64,000 bases of DNA from Apteryx mantelli (GCF_036417845.1 NC_089980.1:39988501-40052500), one strand, 5' to 3'. Positions 19,261 to 33,832 are shown, numbered from the stretch's first letter. Numbers and translations are program-made. Notes: a model not told the origin generated them from the letters alone.

Positions 19261-22200
19261 CCTGGAAGTCCAGTCAAGCATTTTTTCCATAACATTTTGT
19301 ATGTATGCATATGCACATGTGTGTGTACATAATTTTTAGCATAAATACTGAATACTTCGAGTTATACTGCTCTTTATTCATATAAACATTTTCTTCTCTT
19401 TGTAATTGTTCAGTTTTCACTTTTGAATAAAGTTAGGTAGGAAATATGTGATTATATTTATTGAACATTTCACGAACAAAGCAGTATTTATCTGTTTAAC
19501 TTGTTTTTGTTTGGACACCTGTGGGTTATGATATATTCTCTTATTCCACCAAAGATTAACGCACATCGCAGGTTGTTGTAGGACAGTGTTTCATCAAGAA
19601 AATTGGTAAACAGGATGTCAATATATTAAGGAATGCACAACTATACCTCAAAGTACATTTGTGTGTGAAAAATGTAATATTTCTAAAATTGTTACAACTG
19701 AGAATGCTAAGAAAGAGTAGGTATTATAATCAGTAATCTGACAGGAAAAAAAACCATTTATGGAAGATAAACTTTTAATTTAAATTCAGATTAATAGTCA
19801 GATTCTGCCCCTTGGCCTGATGTAAAATAGTACCTTTTTCTCCAAATGGTGTTCCCAGTTTGGTTCAAAAGTCCAGGTTTTTAAAGGTAGTTAGGAACCT
19901 AAGTAGCACTGAATGTTTTCATTGAGAGTGGGTGCTCACATTAATGTGTGTGGGAAGGTACTGCACAGCATGAATACAGGGCAAAATGCGACCTGTCAAT
20001 ATTTGTATTTGTCATGTCCTGGAGACGCGTTCTGTTTGGTTTAGAATTGCTGCCTGCTTACTGCAGGGTTATTTCCAAATAATAAAAATTCAGCTTGCCA
20101 CTAGGAGATAAACAGTGATATAGTAGCAGTTGATCTTTTCCCTATGGGTTAGGATCTGGAAACACTACTTGCTCCCAGAGATCTTAAGAAAAATCCTAGT
20201 GCCACATTGTTGGTTGTGTTTTCTTCAAACATGGCAAGCAAGATTTCTGCTGAGCTGGAATTTCCATCTAGCAATAAATAAGTTACTTTGTGGGTATGAA
20301 TTAACGTGTTAACTGGTGACTGAGCATTCGGCATGCATTGAAACAGGTTGACAGTACACTACTGATTTACTGTGATATAATGCAAACCTTTGCAAATTGC
20401 TTCAGGTTAAGGAAAAGGATTAAAACATATTTTTGGACCAGAGGGCTATACAAATACAGCTTCATCCTCTCTTCTTTAGATTCTGCAGAAGGTCCACATA
20501 AAAACTCTATGTATTTGAGAGTCCTAGTTTCAAGATGTGGAAGCATTCATGTTGAGGAAAGGACCAGTTCTGGAGAATGGCTCTCCACATCCACTTACCC
20601 ATATTTCATTGTAGTCCACTTAACCAAATTTCTGCTAGTGACTTTTAGAAATCAGCAAGTACTTTCATCACGATTTCTCCCAGTGGGCTATGACTTCCAA
20701 ATGACAGCTTCCCAGACAGCAGTTCCTGAGGCACTGTGGCACTCCTGTCTTGCCATACTGTCTGGGAATTTTAGCATGCACCTTAATTTTGCAAGCCAGA
20801 AAGAGCAGAGGACAGTGTAGAAGCAGATTACATCTGTCCCGTATCTTCTGGCTGTTTCACTGGGGGGAACACTGGCTGAGGAGACCTATTTTTTCCCTAA
20901 AGCATCCTTGGAAAGGTAACCCACAGTATCCTTTGAAGTGCGACAGAATCTTCAGGAGCAAAGATTAGGGTCCAGATCCTTAAAGGTGTGCAGTCATCTA
21001 GCACTCACTGAAATCTGGTTAATGGCTGAATATCTTTGGGAAACTGGGGTTAAGTTTGTCTTCTGTAGGCTTTGTTAGTTGTCGCTTGGGATGAGTTGGT
21101 TTGTTTTTGATTTCTTGAGAGAGGATGAGTAGGTAATTTTAGACTCAAGCTAGTACAGTGTTATAGTGACATTATACTGTGAACAGTGAGAAAACACCTT
21201 GTCTCTTTTCATGTGGGTAACTATAACTTTAAATACTTGCTTTCTTTAGCAAGAATTTTAGGAGACCGTAAGGTGCTAATGAGAAGTGAGAACAAAGCTG
21301 TGAAATAGCTGTTTCTCATACAAGGATTCTCTCAACATACCATAAACATACCACTTATCAGGTTATCAGTTTCTGGCAATTGTTCTTCCTGTTAGTACCA
21401 TCAAACTGTGATTCAGAAGCTGTTTCTATTTAATTCTTGATTGGAGGGAGAAATTCTTCCTTGGATTTTTGATCTTTTTATAAGACTCCAAGCATGATGA
21501 TGGCTTCCCTGCTGTTCATCAACTCTGAGCACTACCTTGTAGCTCATGTGTCCACAAAGTGATCTGTTACATGTTCAACCCTAGTTTAATATTTTAAAAT
21601 CTTTTATGTCTGGATAAAAGTTTGCAGGAGTAACATTCTTAACTTCTGAAGAACAGCTCTGAAATGAACTGCCAATATTTGTTTTCCAATAATCGATATT
21701 TAAATATGTTTCAGTTAATCAGAAAACCCCTATAACACTCACTGTGTATTCTTTTTTTCCATAAGAATAGTTAGATCCTTTTATCTCTAGAATGGAGTTA
21801 ATGGCTGAGAATCTAACTGAAAACAAGTCCCTTTCTTCATCTTGGGAGTTAGATACTCTGATAACCTTTGAGGGATAAGGTCTGGACTCAGCTTATGTAG
21901 CTTTTTGCTCAGCTTGTTGCTTTCTGAGCATCTCATGCTTCAGCCCCCAACAACACACAGGCTTTTGTGCCGGAGAGCTGCAGTGCCCATCTCAAGGCTG
22001 AAGATCCCACTGCATGTGAGTCAGCTTGATGGCGAAGCACAGGAACACCAGAGTCTCTTTTGTGGAGTTAGCTGCAAAGGACGTCACTATGGTCCCATTA
22101 TCTGTGTCATTAGCTGAATCAACTTTGGAACAGGCCTCAAAATCTCACTTTGCCAAAAGGGAGATGACAATGATATCTCACACATTGGGATAATGTAGCT

Positions 22201-25200
22201 TTCTTGACTTTTTCACGGCAGTCACTGTGATTAAAAAATAAGGAATTACTTAACAGTGCTTCTGCATGGGCACTCCAGCAGATTTCAGAGCTTCAGCAGT
22301 TGTAAGAGCAATCTGATAAGCTGTTCCTGAGTTAGAGGAAGAAAAGTAGGCTCTTACAAACCCTATTGCTACTGTCGATACTCCTTGCAAGGGAAGGTGA
22401 GATGGTCCTACTGCACCTGATATACAGTCCATCAAATTGGATGTGATATCCTCCTGTGATAGAAGCATTTCCTTACTGTTACTATCTTTCCAAAGCTTTA
22501 GAGCTTGTGAAGAGTACTGGACTGGCAGCTCTAAAGCCCTGAGGTCTGCTCTTTATCTAGAGACCAAATATTTTTAGTTTCTGACAGTCTGTAGATTATG
22601 CAAAAATTAACAAAGGTCTCTTCCCCTCTAAGTTTCCCCAGACCACGAAGATTGCTTTCCTCATTGGCTAGCTAACAAACATGGCCTCTGCACTGAGCGT
22701 TTGACTAATTCTTGCAGAAAGGGGGAACGCTTCCTGAACGCTTCCTACATCTTCTATTATGTGGTGCCAATACTTCTGTTGACTGTAAATACTGTGCCTT
22801 GGACTTAGTCTACACATCATGCTGTACATATCTTACATATCTAGTAAGATCAGAAAAAATGAGGTATGTGGCCCTCTGTACAGTTAGAGCCATACTGCTT
22901 TCACTTCACGTTTCTTACTTGGCTCGCAGATGATACTAGCCAGTATGTCACACTGAGGAAGATTCCAGTGCAAGGATGTGCCTCACTTCAAGTAAACCAG
23001 CAGCCTGAATTGAATTCAACATGCTTGCATACTTAGATATGCATAAATGCATTTTCTTAGTTTAGCACCTAATTTCTTTAAAACGTAGTTATTAGAAGAT
23101 TGATGTATTGTAATAAAGGATACAAACCTTGCAGTCTTTGACTATGGATTTCAACAGTTCTGCTGAAAAATATTACAGGAGAAATAAGTGTTTTCCTGAA
23201 TTAAAAACATTTCAATGTGACTCAAATACTCTGAGTATTTAAAAGGCTGTTATCCTGGCTATTAGAGAATATAAATGATTGTACACCACAATATATAATT
23301 TGATTAAAAAAGAATTTGATACCCAGGTGTATTTATAATATCTTAGATATTAGTTATCATTATTCTTTTTTGTAGAAGTCTCTTAAATTTTTTTTTTTAA
23401 ATATTCAGCTGCTCTTACAGTCTATATTATGTGAATGTTATGGTGGTTTTGGGGTGCATTTAAAGAAGGCATTAGGGACCTATGCTCCCATTAGCATAAG
23501 CCAGTGAAGTACATACCTCACATCATGTGGTTCAGCTGTGGCTGAGCCACTTGCAACCCCTCCAAGCCCAGTCTTTATCAGACTGGAGTTGCATCAGCAC
23601 CCACTTATTTTAATCCATGTAGTTTATATATATATTTACAATCTTCAGTAGTCAGCATATTAAAAACCCTGCTTTTCTGCTGAGATAACTGTCAACCCAA
23701 ACAAAGATCATATTTAATCAGTATGATCAATTTTCAGTGGATTATCAGCCTTGCTACCACAAATATAAAGCAAGCTCCCATATCACAGTGTGCTGCAGTT
23801 CAGAATATACTAGGAATATAGGAAGGTCACTGACAAACATTTAATTATATTTGGCTCTATGGTATGTGGATTTTTTTTTTTCAAATAGGTGTAGCATCTT
23901 CATTATTTGATACCTTACAAACTAATCTGTCAAAAGTAGCAGATGACCAATAGGGCCATCGGTAGCTGCCAATAAGACATGTGTGTTTGGTGGTTAGCTC
24001 TTAACTGAACAGATAACAGAATATAGCCTTCATACAGACTTAGCTTCCTGTCAAGTCCCTCCCCCCATAGAAGTCTGGGCAATAGGAAAATATTTGCAGC
24101 ATGTCTATGAGGCTATTTCTGTTCAGGGTGAGGAGCCAACTCCTCAATTAAGTGCCTCTCGCAGACAGCACTCTCCTGCCACCCCTTTTCTGCCTGCAGA
24201 TGATGGCCAGTGTTTAGCATGCAGGCTTTCAAGAAATCTGATTAGGAAATGTTGTCAGAAAAGACAGTAATTCCATGACACAAAAGGGTCCTGCCACGAA
24301 AGAGCTGCAAACAACTATATAAACCATATAAAAATCATAATATGTAAACCCTAATTTCCGATTGAAAAAAAAATCTGAGATCACTGTCATAATCTTTGCT
24401 GTTGATTTAAACAAACAACAGATAATTTGTCTGCAACAGATAATTTGTTCCTGTTGTCTGTGAAAGATGTGCCTACTGTGAACGGGAGAAGGTATCCCAG
24501 GACTTGGGGTGGAGGGCGGTTTCCACCTGTGCACCTTGCAGCTGCTCCCTGCTGGGCTTTGCCCTGGTTAGGAGAGCAGGTACCACAGAGCTATCTGCCG
24601 CTTCCTCGTGGCTCAGAGGAAGCACAGCATTACTGCATTATCAAGACTTCAGTCCTGGCTGCCAATCCATCCCCTTGAGTGGTTTCATCACCACTTAGTC
24701 TCAGTTCTGAAAATCAGACTTGCCGCTTGCACCCTTACTATAGCACTCCACAGACTATTTGACTGTGAATATATATGTAGCTACTTTGTGAGTTCGCATA
24801 GGGCAATCACTTTCTTTCTTGGTAAGTTTTCAATGTGCATCTGAAAATAGAGCATAAATGCCGATTGATTGGTGGGAATGATCCTGGAAGGAAAGGTGAA
24901 GTCTAAATAAAGTAAGGACTGAAGAGGATTTCTGTGCCAAGTCTATGGGGCTGTCCATGGTCACAGCAGTGTAAGTACAAACCAGAAACTGTAAACACTG
25001 AGCTCTCAAACTGTGATTCTCAAGCTTGCATGTTTTCATATTAATACCAATAGAAAATTTAATACTGCATTGGAAATTCTGCAAAGGTCCTCAGAAAGTC
25101 AGATATAAAACATGCTAGTTGTAGAAGCAGACAGTACACATTTAGAGAGACTTTACAGCTGAGATGCTAAGCATCTGAGAAACTGCTTTGGAGTTGAAAA

Positions 25201-28200
25201 TGTGGTCAACACTTGTGCTTCTCCCCCAGTTTCAGAATAAAAATCATCTTTCACATTTTGAAGGATGGAATGCCCGGAAACAATCATTCAGTTCATGAAG
25301 ATAAGATGAGATTTTAAATAAAAATTTTGTTTTGACAAACCTTTTAATACCTATCTGGAAATTTAACCTGATTTTATTTAACTAATAAAATACAACTTTA
25401 AAATTCTGGATATTTGTATTATAGCTGGATTCCAATTTCCATCTAAATGTAGCTTAACACTAATCATGAGTAAAAAAATCAGCTCTAAAAAATCATTTGA
25501 CCTTCTAACAAAATATAAACATTAGAAATCTGAATAAATACATGTCATGCTGAATAAGTGCTTGTATATGTAGAGAATGGGTCTTACTCATTAACAAAAA
25601 GAAGACACAGTTTAATGCAGAGGCTGTATTTTGCTATAAATCATCTTAAAGATTACCAATCAATGAGAATCAAACTTTTTTAGGGAAGTAACAAAAACAT
25701 GGAAATGGAAAACAAGATAAAATGAACTATTCAAGTCAAGAATTTCCATTTGCTGAATTAGCAGGCAGCACTATCCTTGCACATTCCAAATTATATAAAC
25801 TTACAAGGATTAGCCTGGTATAAGTACTAGGGGTATAAAAAGAGAAAGCTTTAGGTAAGTAGCACTTGTATAGACAAAGTGTATGGCAGAAGAAAAAAAA
25901 AGGAAGTTCTACAGGAGAGAAAAAGATCCACTGGTTTATTTAAATGTCACTTTAACAAATGACTGCAGTGGGAGTTTCAGCTGCAGAAGGATTTCAAGAT
26001 TAAGCCAGTGAATGTAAAATTTCAATTAAATTTGTTGGCCATCAGCTTTCAGCTATCTAGCTGTAGAAGTAAATGTAAGTCTTAATCACTTTTGATGGAT
26101 GTCTGCAGCAACCAGCTCTGGACTGCTTTACCATATAGTTACCCATGAATTCCCATTTCATGCTCCTCAAACTACCCACCTAGTAGACTATTGTTTTATA
26201 TCTCTCTTTAAGAATGAGTATTTGGTATTCTGTTTTACTTTGCTGGGCATTAACAGCAGTACCACAGTAATAATTTTTCCTCCTTTATTCCCTTTACTAT
26301 TATCTCCCATTTAATTCAACACAACATTCAAGACTCTGAAAAACACACCTTTACCATAAAATAGCTGGAGAATAACTAACTTGCCAAAGAAGAGTACTAA
26401 GCGGTGCTTATAAAGGAATAGCATGCCAATATCCTTGACAAATAGCATTTCATCATGACCTTCATCAAAGACAGAATCACTGAGTATACCTAAAAGGACA
26501 AAGATGAGCTCTCAGTGGAAAGGAAATATTTGACCTATAGAAAATTCTGCTCTAAAAGGATAGCATTTTGCCATAAGGTGGTATGGCAACAAATAAGCTG
26601 TACAGCCCAAAAAGCCAAAGAGAAATTTGCCTAATGGGAAATGCAGGCATACATTCCAACTCTTGAAAATAGCTTTAATAGAGATGTAATCCAAATGGAA
26701 GAAACCTGCAGTTAACCTGCAGAATAATAGGATTATTCTGAAGACTCAATAGTTCTAAGAAGAGGTAGAAGTTTGCATTCAAATCTGCCCTTTCCTCTTT
26801 CCATTCATTCAAGAAGGTGTGGATTCGAATGGGTTCAAATTCTTTGACTTGGGTGCATTTCCTGACTGGAACCATCCACCTGGATCTGAATTTTGCTGAG
26901 ATTTGACCAAGTTTGAATTCTGACAAATTTCAATCCTAGTCACAATGTTTCTAGGATTAAGTATGTTTGCTTTACTGATTGCAAATCAAGGCACAGTGAC
27001 ATGTCCTTCTAAATGCAATGTCTTAAAATAGTCATAAAGTCATTTTTCAATATTTTGTCAAATGTCATGGATTTGTTATATAGAAAAAGCTTTTGAAAAA
27101 TCAAACTAGAACCCCAAGTTTACAAGTAGTGAGAGTGCTGAGATGAGGGGATGAGAAAAAAGGTGTCCCACGCACACTGCAGCACTAGAGAAACCTTGTG
27201 CCAGACATTTGAATTACGATGAAAGGAAAATCCAGTTGACACAGAGAAGTCATGATCCCTGAATGAAATGAGAGTCATGGCAAAAGTACTGGATAAGTCA
27301 TTACTTTCAGTCTCACAAATAAAAGACGGCAAACCAGAAAGCTGTGATAAAAAGAATGAGCATTTATTTGAGAGGTAGGAAGTGTTCCAGGATTAAGAGA
27401 AGCTGAGCAGAAGAAGAGGCAATTTATTTAAGTAGGTTTTGTGGGTAAAGCAATTTTCACATTTTCCATAGTGTAACTTTCTTTTGTGCGTAACTTCTTC
27501 CCTGCAGCTTGTCTGCCTTTTTCTTCATTTAAACCCTTCTTTAAGTCATTGCTGCAGTGTTGCCTAAAAATGCATTTAACGACTTTTAACAATGTTACAC
27601 TGTCATCATAGCCTGAAACATACCAAAGAACTGTGCAGCTTGCCAGTGAAAACAGAGGAAAATGCCAGATCAGCTCAGGGAAAGAAAGGGAAGACAGAAT
27701 CAGACTAAGTATAAGGGATAAGCACTGCAAATCTCTTTTCTCATCACCTGCTGAATGTTCATTTTTTTTTAAATTGCTCCTAGATACTCTTCTTGGTCTC
27801 AAGAGTGTGGGCAATGACTACTCTCTGAACTAATGTATGACCTGCTTCAGTGAACACTTAGACAGGAGTGTCACTTTACTCGTATTAGCTCAGGCAAACT
27901 CCACATGAACAGAGATAGTGCATATGTGTAACGGCTTTCAAGACCTGGCCTTTGTTTTTAGTATCAAATTATTGTACATAATTGCAGGGGAAGCCTATTA
28001 AAAGATGGCACTTGAAAGGATTCTCAGAATGGAAGTTATAAACAAAATAGTTTATGTGGCCGTTTGTTCTTATTCTCATTTCATTAATGACAAATATGTT
28101 TGTAACTACTTCTGATTTTTCTCTTTGCATGGAGATAGCACTTCTAGTTGGCCTTATCTAGACTGTCTCATAAAAAACCCTCCTAAAATCCCTGTCCTTG

Positions 28201-29978
28201 ACATACTTTCACCAAAAGAAATTAACGGACCTTCTAACCTACTGTTACAGGTATATCCAGCATTGAAAACATAACAAGAGCAATGGTAGAAGTAATAATG
28301 CTTATAATGGATTTCTAAAGGAATATGAAGAGGATACTAGAGCATACAAATGTAATCTGTGGGAGTAAAATTCAGATTATTTATCATTCTTGTTATTAAA
28401 AATGGAGGAAAAGGAACTCTGGGCAGTTCTGGAAGCAAGATCTTTTCCTATTTTAAAAAAGAAACAACCTTTCCATTAAAAAGACACTTTACACATACAT
28501 CTGATGGGGCAGACCCATCAGTTCAAATAGTTCATTATAGCAACAGGACATCTCATTAAGTAAAAATGATCTCTCAAGAACTAGAAATACGGTGCTGCTC
28601 AGAAAAGAAGACACCAGCCAGCACTTGGGCTGCATCCTTTGTATCAGGAATGTCTGTCTTTCCTGACCTTGGGAGGCACATACTAAAATCTTACTGTGGC
28701 TGAGATCTGTGAGGCATTTTTTGCATACCTTGGGAGCCCATGGGCAGGGAAGCTCCTGAAGTGGTTCATGGTTAGGAAATGACAATTACTGCCCAGGGGC
28801 TCTCCTGCCCTTTTGGAGGATGGGGATGTAGATGGTCTGAGTGTCCTGCTGAGCCCTCGAGTGACCCCAAGATATTAGCACCAGCAGCCCCAGTTGGCTC
28901 TCTCCCTTTTGCAGCTGGATCTTCAAGAGCCCCTGTGCCAGCACAGCTGGATGCCTACCACATGGCAGAGCTTTGGCATGTGCTATGCATAGCATAACAT
29001 GCGAGAGCATATGCATGAGTGTTTTTGAGGTATATCTCAAAAGCTGTATGTTTGCCATTCCTGCTCAGCACCCTTCTCAATCCTCAAGCTGGAGACACGT
29101 GTTTAGAAGAAGTATAGATTTAACAGGGAATTTAGAAGCCACCTCCAAAAGGAAATTATAAAATGATATTACTGTCATGGACTAGCTGTTGCAAAGACAT
29201 TTTTGGGTAATCAGACAATTAAGCAAGGTGTAATGGCTGTCTCTAGTCAGAGACCAGAGCATTGCTCTCTGCAAACAGACAGCAGGAGAGCAGAAAGAAG
29301 AGAGGCTCAGAGACAGACCCCACACTGTCCTAACGTTAGGACTGACCCACAAGGAGGCTCTGAGAGTCCTCCTCCACAACCCTGTCAGAAAGCATGTTTG
29401 TAGTTTTAGGACCTGACAGGGGAGAGGGACCTCTGTTCACAGCAACTTGACTAGCAAGGGAGTAGGTGGAAAAGAATCCAGTTATCTCAACTTTTGGGAA
29501 TGCATCTCCTTGTTGACTAGTATTGAATTTTATCTTTTGGGGGGAAAGGATTTCTTTACACAAACTGTCAAAATGTTCCTTCAGAAGGTGCAGACCTTAC
29601 TGGGTGAAGCATGACTCCATTTATTTGTAGTGGTGTGAGCCAGTAAAATGCAAACACTGATGAGCTGAACGATTAGTTTCCCATTACAGATGACAATTTC
29701 TACCAACACAGTCTAGGATGGAGAAATCAGGAAGAGGCAAGTCCAGAGGAGACATACTTGTCCACCAGTGGGCAAGCAAGACACAACAGAGGTAAGAGTG
29801 GTGTGGTGCCAGCAAGATGGGCTTGCCTGCAGCTGAGAAAAAGCCATGCTGTCCCGTAGTAGGTGCCTCTGCCTGGAGCATAGCCTGTCCTGCCTGGAGG
29901 ATTTCCTGTCTGCCCCAGTGATCCCCCATCCTGTTAGTCAGATCTTGGGGGCTGTCAGCAGGGGCTCAGGCTGGCCCA
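19261..29978. other. Intergenic, no gene seen
   Basis: No coding exon recognised. Open frames of 100-160 codons at 20338-20820, 24229-24534 and 27428-27814 have no domain or conserved motif I know and start in AT-rich DNA. At about 19.8 kb a GATTCTGCCCCTTGG...TGTAAAATAGTA stretch resembles a short amniote interspersed repeat. At 24417-24449 a 15-bp string (CAACAGATAATTTGT) is duplicated 3 bp apart. GC rises modestly at 28.8-29.4 kb without a CpG island. Confidence 0.5.
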
Positions 29979-30080
29979 GCATGACCCAGTATGCTGCGGC
30001 CTGGCACAGCACAGCATGGTGAGGTCTGATATGGCATGACCCAGCTCGGTATGGCCTGGCACAACGCAGTTTGGTTGCCT
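29979..30080 (+). repeat. 55-bp imperfect tandem repeat, about two copies
   Basis: Copy 1 begins with GCATGACCCAG at 29979 and copy 2 with the same string at 30034. Both continue with GGCCTGGCACA and a CAG/CATGG end, with several mismatches. A local GC-rich island of repeat-like character. Confidence 0.7.
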
Positions 30081-30639
30081 GCCCCTCAGCTCTGCTGCAC
30101 ACCACTTGGCACCTGCGGCCTCTGCGCGTCCCTCCCCACATCTCACATCCTGCTAAAGCTGCCTTTGGGCAATGGTAAACAGCCCGTCTTCATGAGTCTT
30201 GATTCATGTATCATGTCACTCCAACCATCCAGGCTTTTCCCAATGATGTGTTTGCACTTTACCTCATGTTATTAGGAAATCAGTTTTGCACTGTGTTTGG
30301 AAGATCTTCACTACAAAGTTTGTAAAGCTATCAAAGCAGACCCAGAACTGGTGTGGGCCTCCCAGTACTAGCAGGAGCTCTGCACACATCAGTAAGTAAA
30401 AGGCAGGTTTGCCTTCTCTGACAGCAGAGAGAAATGGCCAGGCTCTGTTCTGGTCAGATCAGAACAAGGTAAAGTCTGTTCATATATATTAATTTTGGGC
30501 AACATTGCATATACTTACAGCAGTGGATGTTCTGGATCAAAAGTAGATAATTTGGGGATGTGCTTTGATTTTGTTGTTCACCAGAAGTATGACATTATTT
30601 ATTTTTGTTTTACTCAAGCCCATAGCTGAAATTAATCTC

Positions 30640-31530
30640 TGAACCATTGGCAATCTTCTCATGGAGGAAATGTGATATCTACAAGAGAGATAGTACCCAT
30701 ACCCTTCCAAAGAGGGGTCAGGAAATTATAGACCCATCAGCCTAACTTTGTGCCCAGGAGACTTATTGCATAAAACACAGAATAATGAATATGTGAGTAT
30801 CTAGACTATAATAAGCTGATAAGCATGCATCCACAACACCCCTACATCAATCTGTCAACAGACAAACCAGCCTAATTTGCTTCTTTAGGAGGATAACTAG
30901 TCTAGCAAGGAAGGCAGAAACAGTAGATGTATATATAGAAAATAACCACCTATGTAGCAGTATGATAGAAAAGTATATGGGAACGGAAGTGGATTATAAA
31001 CTACCTCTGAGTCAACTAAATAGTGTCATTCTAGGCTGAAAGGACAGGGCTGTCATATTTTAAACACAGGAAGTAATTATTCTGCTCTACTTGATCCTTT
31101 TAAAGACTCAGTGGGAGAACTTTGTCATGATGGCAGATTTTAGAAAACACAGTTAAAGGAAAAGCCTAAGGAATGGGTTTGTTTGCTTAAAAAAATGGAA
31201 GCTTATGGGTAGAGATTTCAACAGTTTTCCAGCACATGAATGGTTGTTATAAAAAAGGCCAACCTTGGCTGTTCTTCATCCTTACCATAGTAAAATATTT
31301 CCTTTATTAAGCATGTATCTTCTTTGCTGAAAATTACACCAATATATTTTCATCATCCTATGTTAAGTGCTAGAATGGATTGTATAGGAATGCTGTATAA
31401 TTGCCTTTGTTGTAATTTGAAGAAAACAGACAAATATTTTTGCATCTAAGCATGCTTGAGCTGGCTTTAATGCATGGAGTTGGACTATACTGTTTCCTGG
31501 CCCTGCACTCTTATGGTTCAAAAATTCTGT
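30640..31530 (+). mobile_element. CR1-family LINE remnant, reverse-transcriptase region to 3' end
   Basis: Diverged but collinear with amniote CR1. It has AACCATTGGCAATCTTCTC, ATAGTACCCATACCCTTCCAAA, then GGAAATTATAGACCCATCAG (encoding GNYRPIS, a reverse-transcriptase motif) and CAGCCTAATTTGCTTCTTTAGG. Near 31.2 kb it has the ATTTCAACAGTTTTCCAGCACATGAATGGTTGTTATAAA segment, and at 31.48 kb GGAGTTGGACTATACTG near the expected 3' end. Many stops and indels; internal parts (about 30.95-31.15 kb) align poorly. Dead copy. Confidence 0.7.
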
Positions 31531-33579
31531 TCTAGTTCATCTTTTAGACAAAAAACTCTTTCAGGCAAGGCATATCACTCATCATTATGTATGTGCAGTG
31601 CTTGAAACAATAATGTCCTGTATAGTCAGTACATCTGCCTGCATATTTATTTAGAGAGTAGTTGAGAATTAATGATTCAGATCACAAATGCTAAATCATC
31701 ATTCAGCTAAAATATATACTATAAACAATGTTTTTACAAAGGTCTGTTTTTGGTGGCTATGCTATGGAAAAGAAAATTGGTCTAATTCTCCCAAAGTTTG
31801 CCTGCAGCCTTTAATCCACCCACATACGATTAGAGCTGGGTAGAGAAAATTTTCCTGTCTCACAGAACTTTCAAAACAATAGTCTTATTCCACACAGTGT
31901 GGAATTTTCACCAACTTTCACAGTTCTTCATAAAAAGCAGACCTAAAAACCCTACCGGTCACCCAACCACAGGCACCCTTAGTCCTAAAGGAAAAGAGAA
32001 GAACCCTTCCCAACCATCAAAGTGCTTTCTGCTCACAGCAGTCACCTGTGATGAAGGATGCTTATGCAGGGATGCCTGTTTTACTTGAATCGGACCAGCT
32101 CATTGAATTGCCCTTTATTGTACTTTAAAAGAGCCTGAGGGAGGAATGAGAATAAGAAGCATCCTTTCCCACCTCCAGCTGGGCTTCACAGAAACCATAT
32201 GAATAAGAACTAAAAAAATGCTTAAGAGAAGAGCAATTGGAAAGAAAGATAGGGAGAGCCTAACAGTTCTTAAGAAGAGCAATCCTTCAAGAATTCATGT
32301 CATTAAATAAGCATGGCCTAATAGGCTTGCTAACCTAGGTTTTTTGCCTGTGAATCTAGGTTACCAGATACTGGTTTGTTTTAGAAAAGTTTTCATGCTT
32401 ACCTCTTACTATTTCTGCTAAATCCCCATTTTAGTGCAGGTTTAGCTCATATAATTAAGCAGAGGTGTGGCTGTTTCCAAACTCAGAAATGAAAGGAGCC
32501 CATCTTTGCAAAAGTCACACTAAGAGCTAGATTCACAGGATACTTCCAGAGGTTTCATAAAGTCCTGGGCCTGCAGAAAAAAACTCTATTGACACAAACC
32601 TTGCCACTGACAGGCACATGAAGCCTGGACCTGAACATGGAGAAACCTCATTCAAGAGGCTCTGGCAGGCACATCTCCACCTCCTGGCGTAGACCCAGCT
32701 GAGAACAGCGCCTCTCTGCAGAGTTGGAATCTAGCCAGCCACTTGGAGAGGAAGTTGAGCCTGTTGAGAAAGGTAGGATGTATTTGATTAAATATAGATG
32801 TCAACATTGTAGGGGTCTACACATGAGCAAGTTAACCTAGGCTTCCTGTACATTCACTGGACTCTTACATTGCTGTCTTTTTTTCTCTTCCTTTGTGGTG
32901 ATTCATCACACATAACCTAAAATTTAGATATTAAGTCTGAACTAATCACCTTGTGTTCTCCTTACTGTCCGTGGAGAGAAACAGTAATTTCCAGAGTGTG
33001 ATTCATATCATCTTAGATGTGTATCTTATGTTCAAATACATCATCCTCTGGAATGACTACTGTAGGCTGGAAACACATGGTTTAAGCGTCCCTCTGAAAG
33101 TGACTGAAGATGGCTTTATACATGCCCAGTGCCTGAAACTTAGATGCCTAATACAGATGTAAATGAGGATCTCAGGGTCTCCGTGGAACCTTCATACTGA
33201 ATTTTTAAGCCCCCTGTGAATTTAGTTCTCATTCCCTTCTCATTCCCTGCTTAGGTCGAGAGGTAAAACCAGATGGCTTTTAGTGTGTAGATGTTAGGGA
33301 CAGATGTACAGAAAATGAAAATAAGTAATGGATGGACATTTAAATAATAATGTCAGACTCTGTGCATGTAAGCAGTGGTCAGTTAGCCAATGAAATCAGC
33401 TGGCAGTAGGCTGTAGGAATGGATTTCTGTTAAGTTGTCTATCATCTCTTCTGAACTTCAGAACCAAACATATTAATGAATATCCCTTAATTGCAAAACA
33501 GATCAGGTGCCATAAACAAAAGTTCTTTTTACTACTAGTGTTGTATCAATGTTTACTAGCAAAAATGAACCTAATGTTC
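31531..33579. other. Intergenic, no gene seen
   Basis: AT-rich, no recognised gene or RNA. A moderately GC-richer patch at 32.55-32.77 kb has no open frame of note. Confidence 0.55.
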
Positions 33580-33832
33580 TTGCCAAGAAGCAATGGGCAC
33601 AAACTGAAACAAAGGAAATTCCACTTGAATATAAGAAAATGCTTTTTCACTGTGAGGGTGGTTGAACTCTGGAACAGGCTGCCCAGGGAGATTATGGAGT
33701 CTCCATCCTTGGAGTTATTCAAAACCCAACTGGACACAGTCCTGGGCAACGCGCTTGAGCTTACCCTGCTTGAGCAGGGGGGTTGGACTAGATGATCTCC
33801 AGAGGTCCCTGCCAAATCCAACTATTCTGTGA
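33580..33832 (+). mobile_element. CR1 LINE 3' end, best-preserved copy
   Basis: Matches the avian CR1 3' end throughout: AATGGGCACAAACTGAAAC, TTTTTCACTGTGAGGGTGGT, GGAACAGGCTGCCCAGGGAG, GAGTCTCCATCC, GGTTGGACTAGATGATCTCC, CCAACTATTCTGTGATAATG. In one plus frame the end of ORF2 is still open: FFTVRVVELWNRLPREIMES then LELFKTQLDTVLGN, the characteristic CR1 C-terminal wording, stopping soon after. So it is younger than the other CR1 pieces here. 5'-truncated and non-autonomous. Confidence 0.93.

Noticed and set aside
20338-20820. 160-codon open frame, among the longest outside the CpG island
   Set aside because: No domain, no splice context, composition like surrounding DNA. A frame of this length is not surprising in 64 kb read six ways.
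27428-27814. 128-codon minus-strand open frame
   Set aside because: No known motif, poly-A/T containing, no promoter or splice support.
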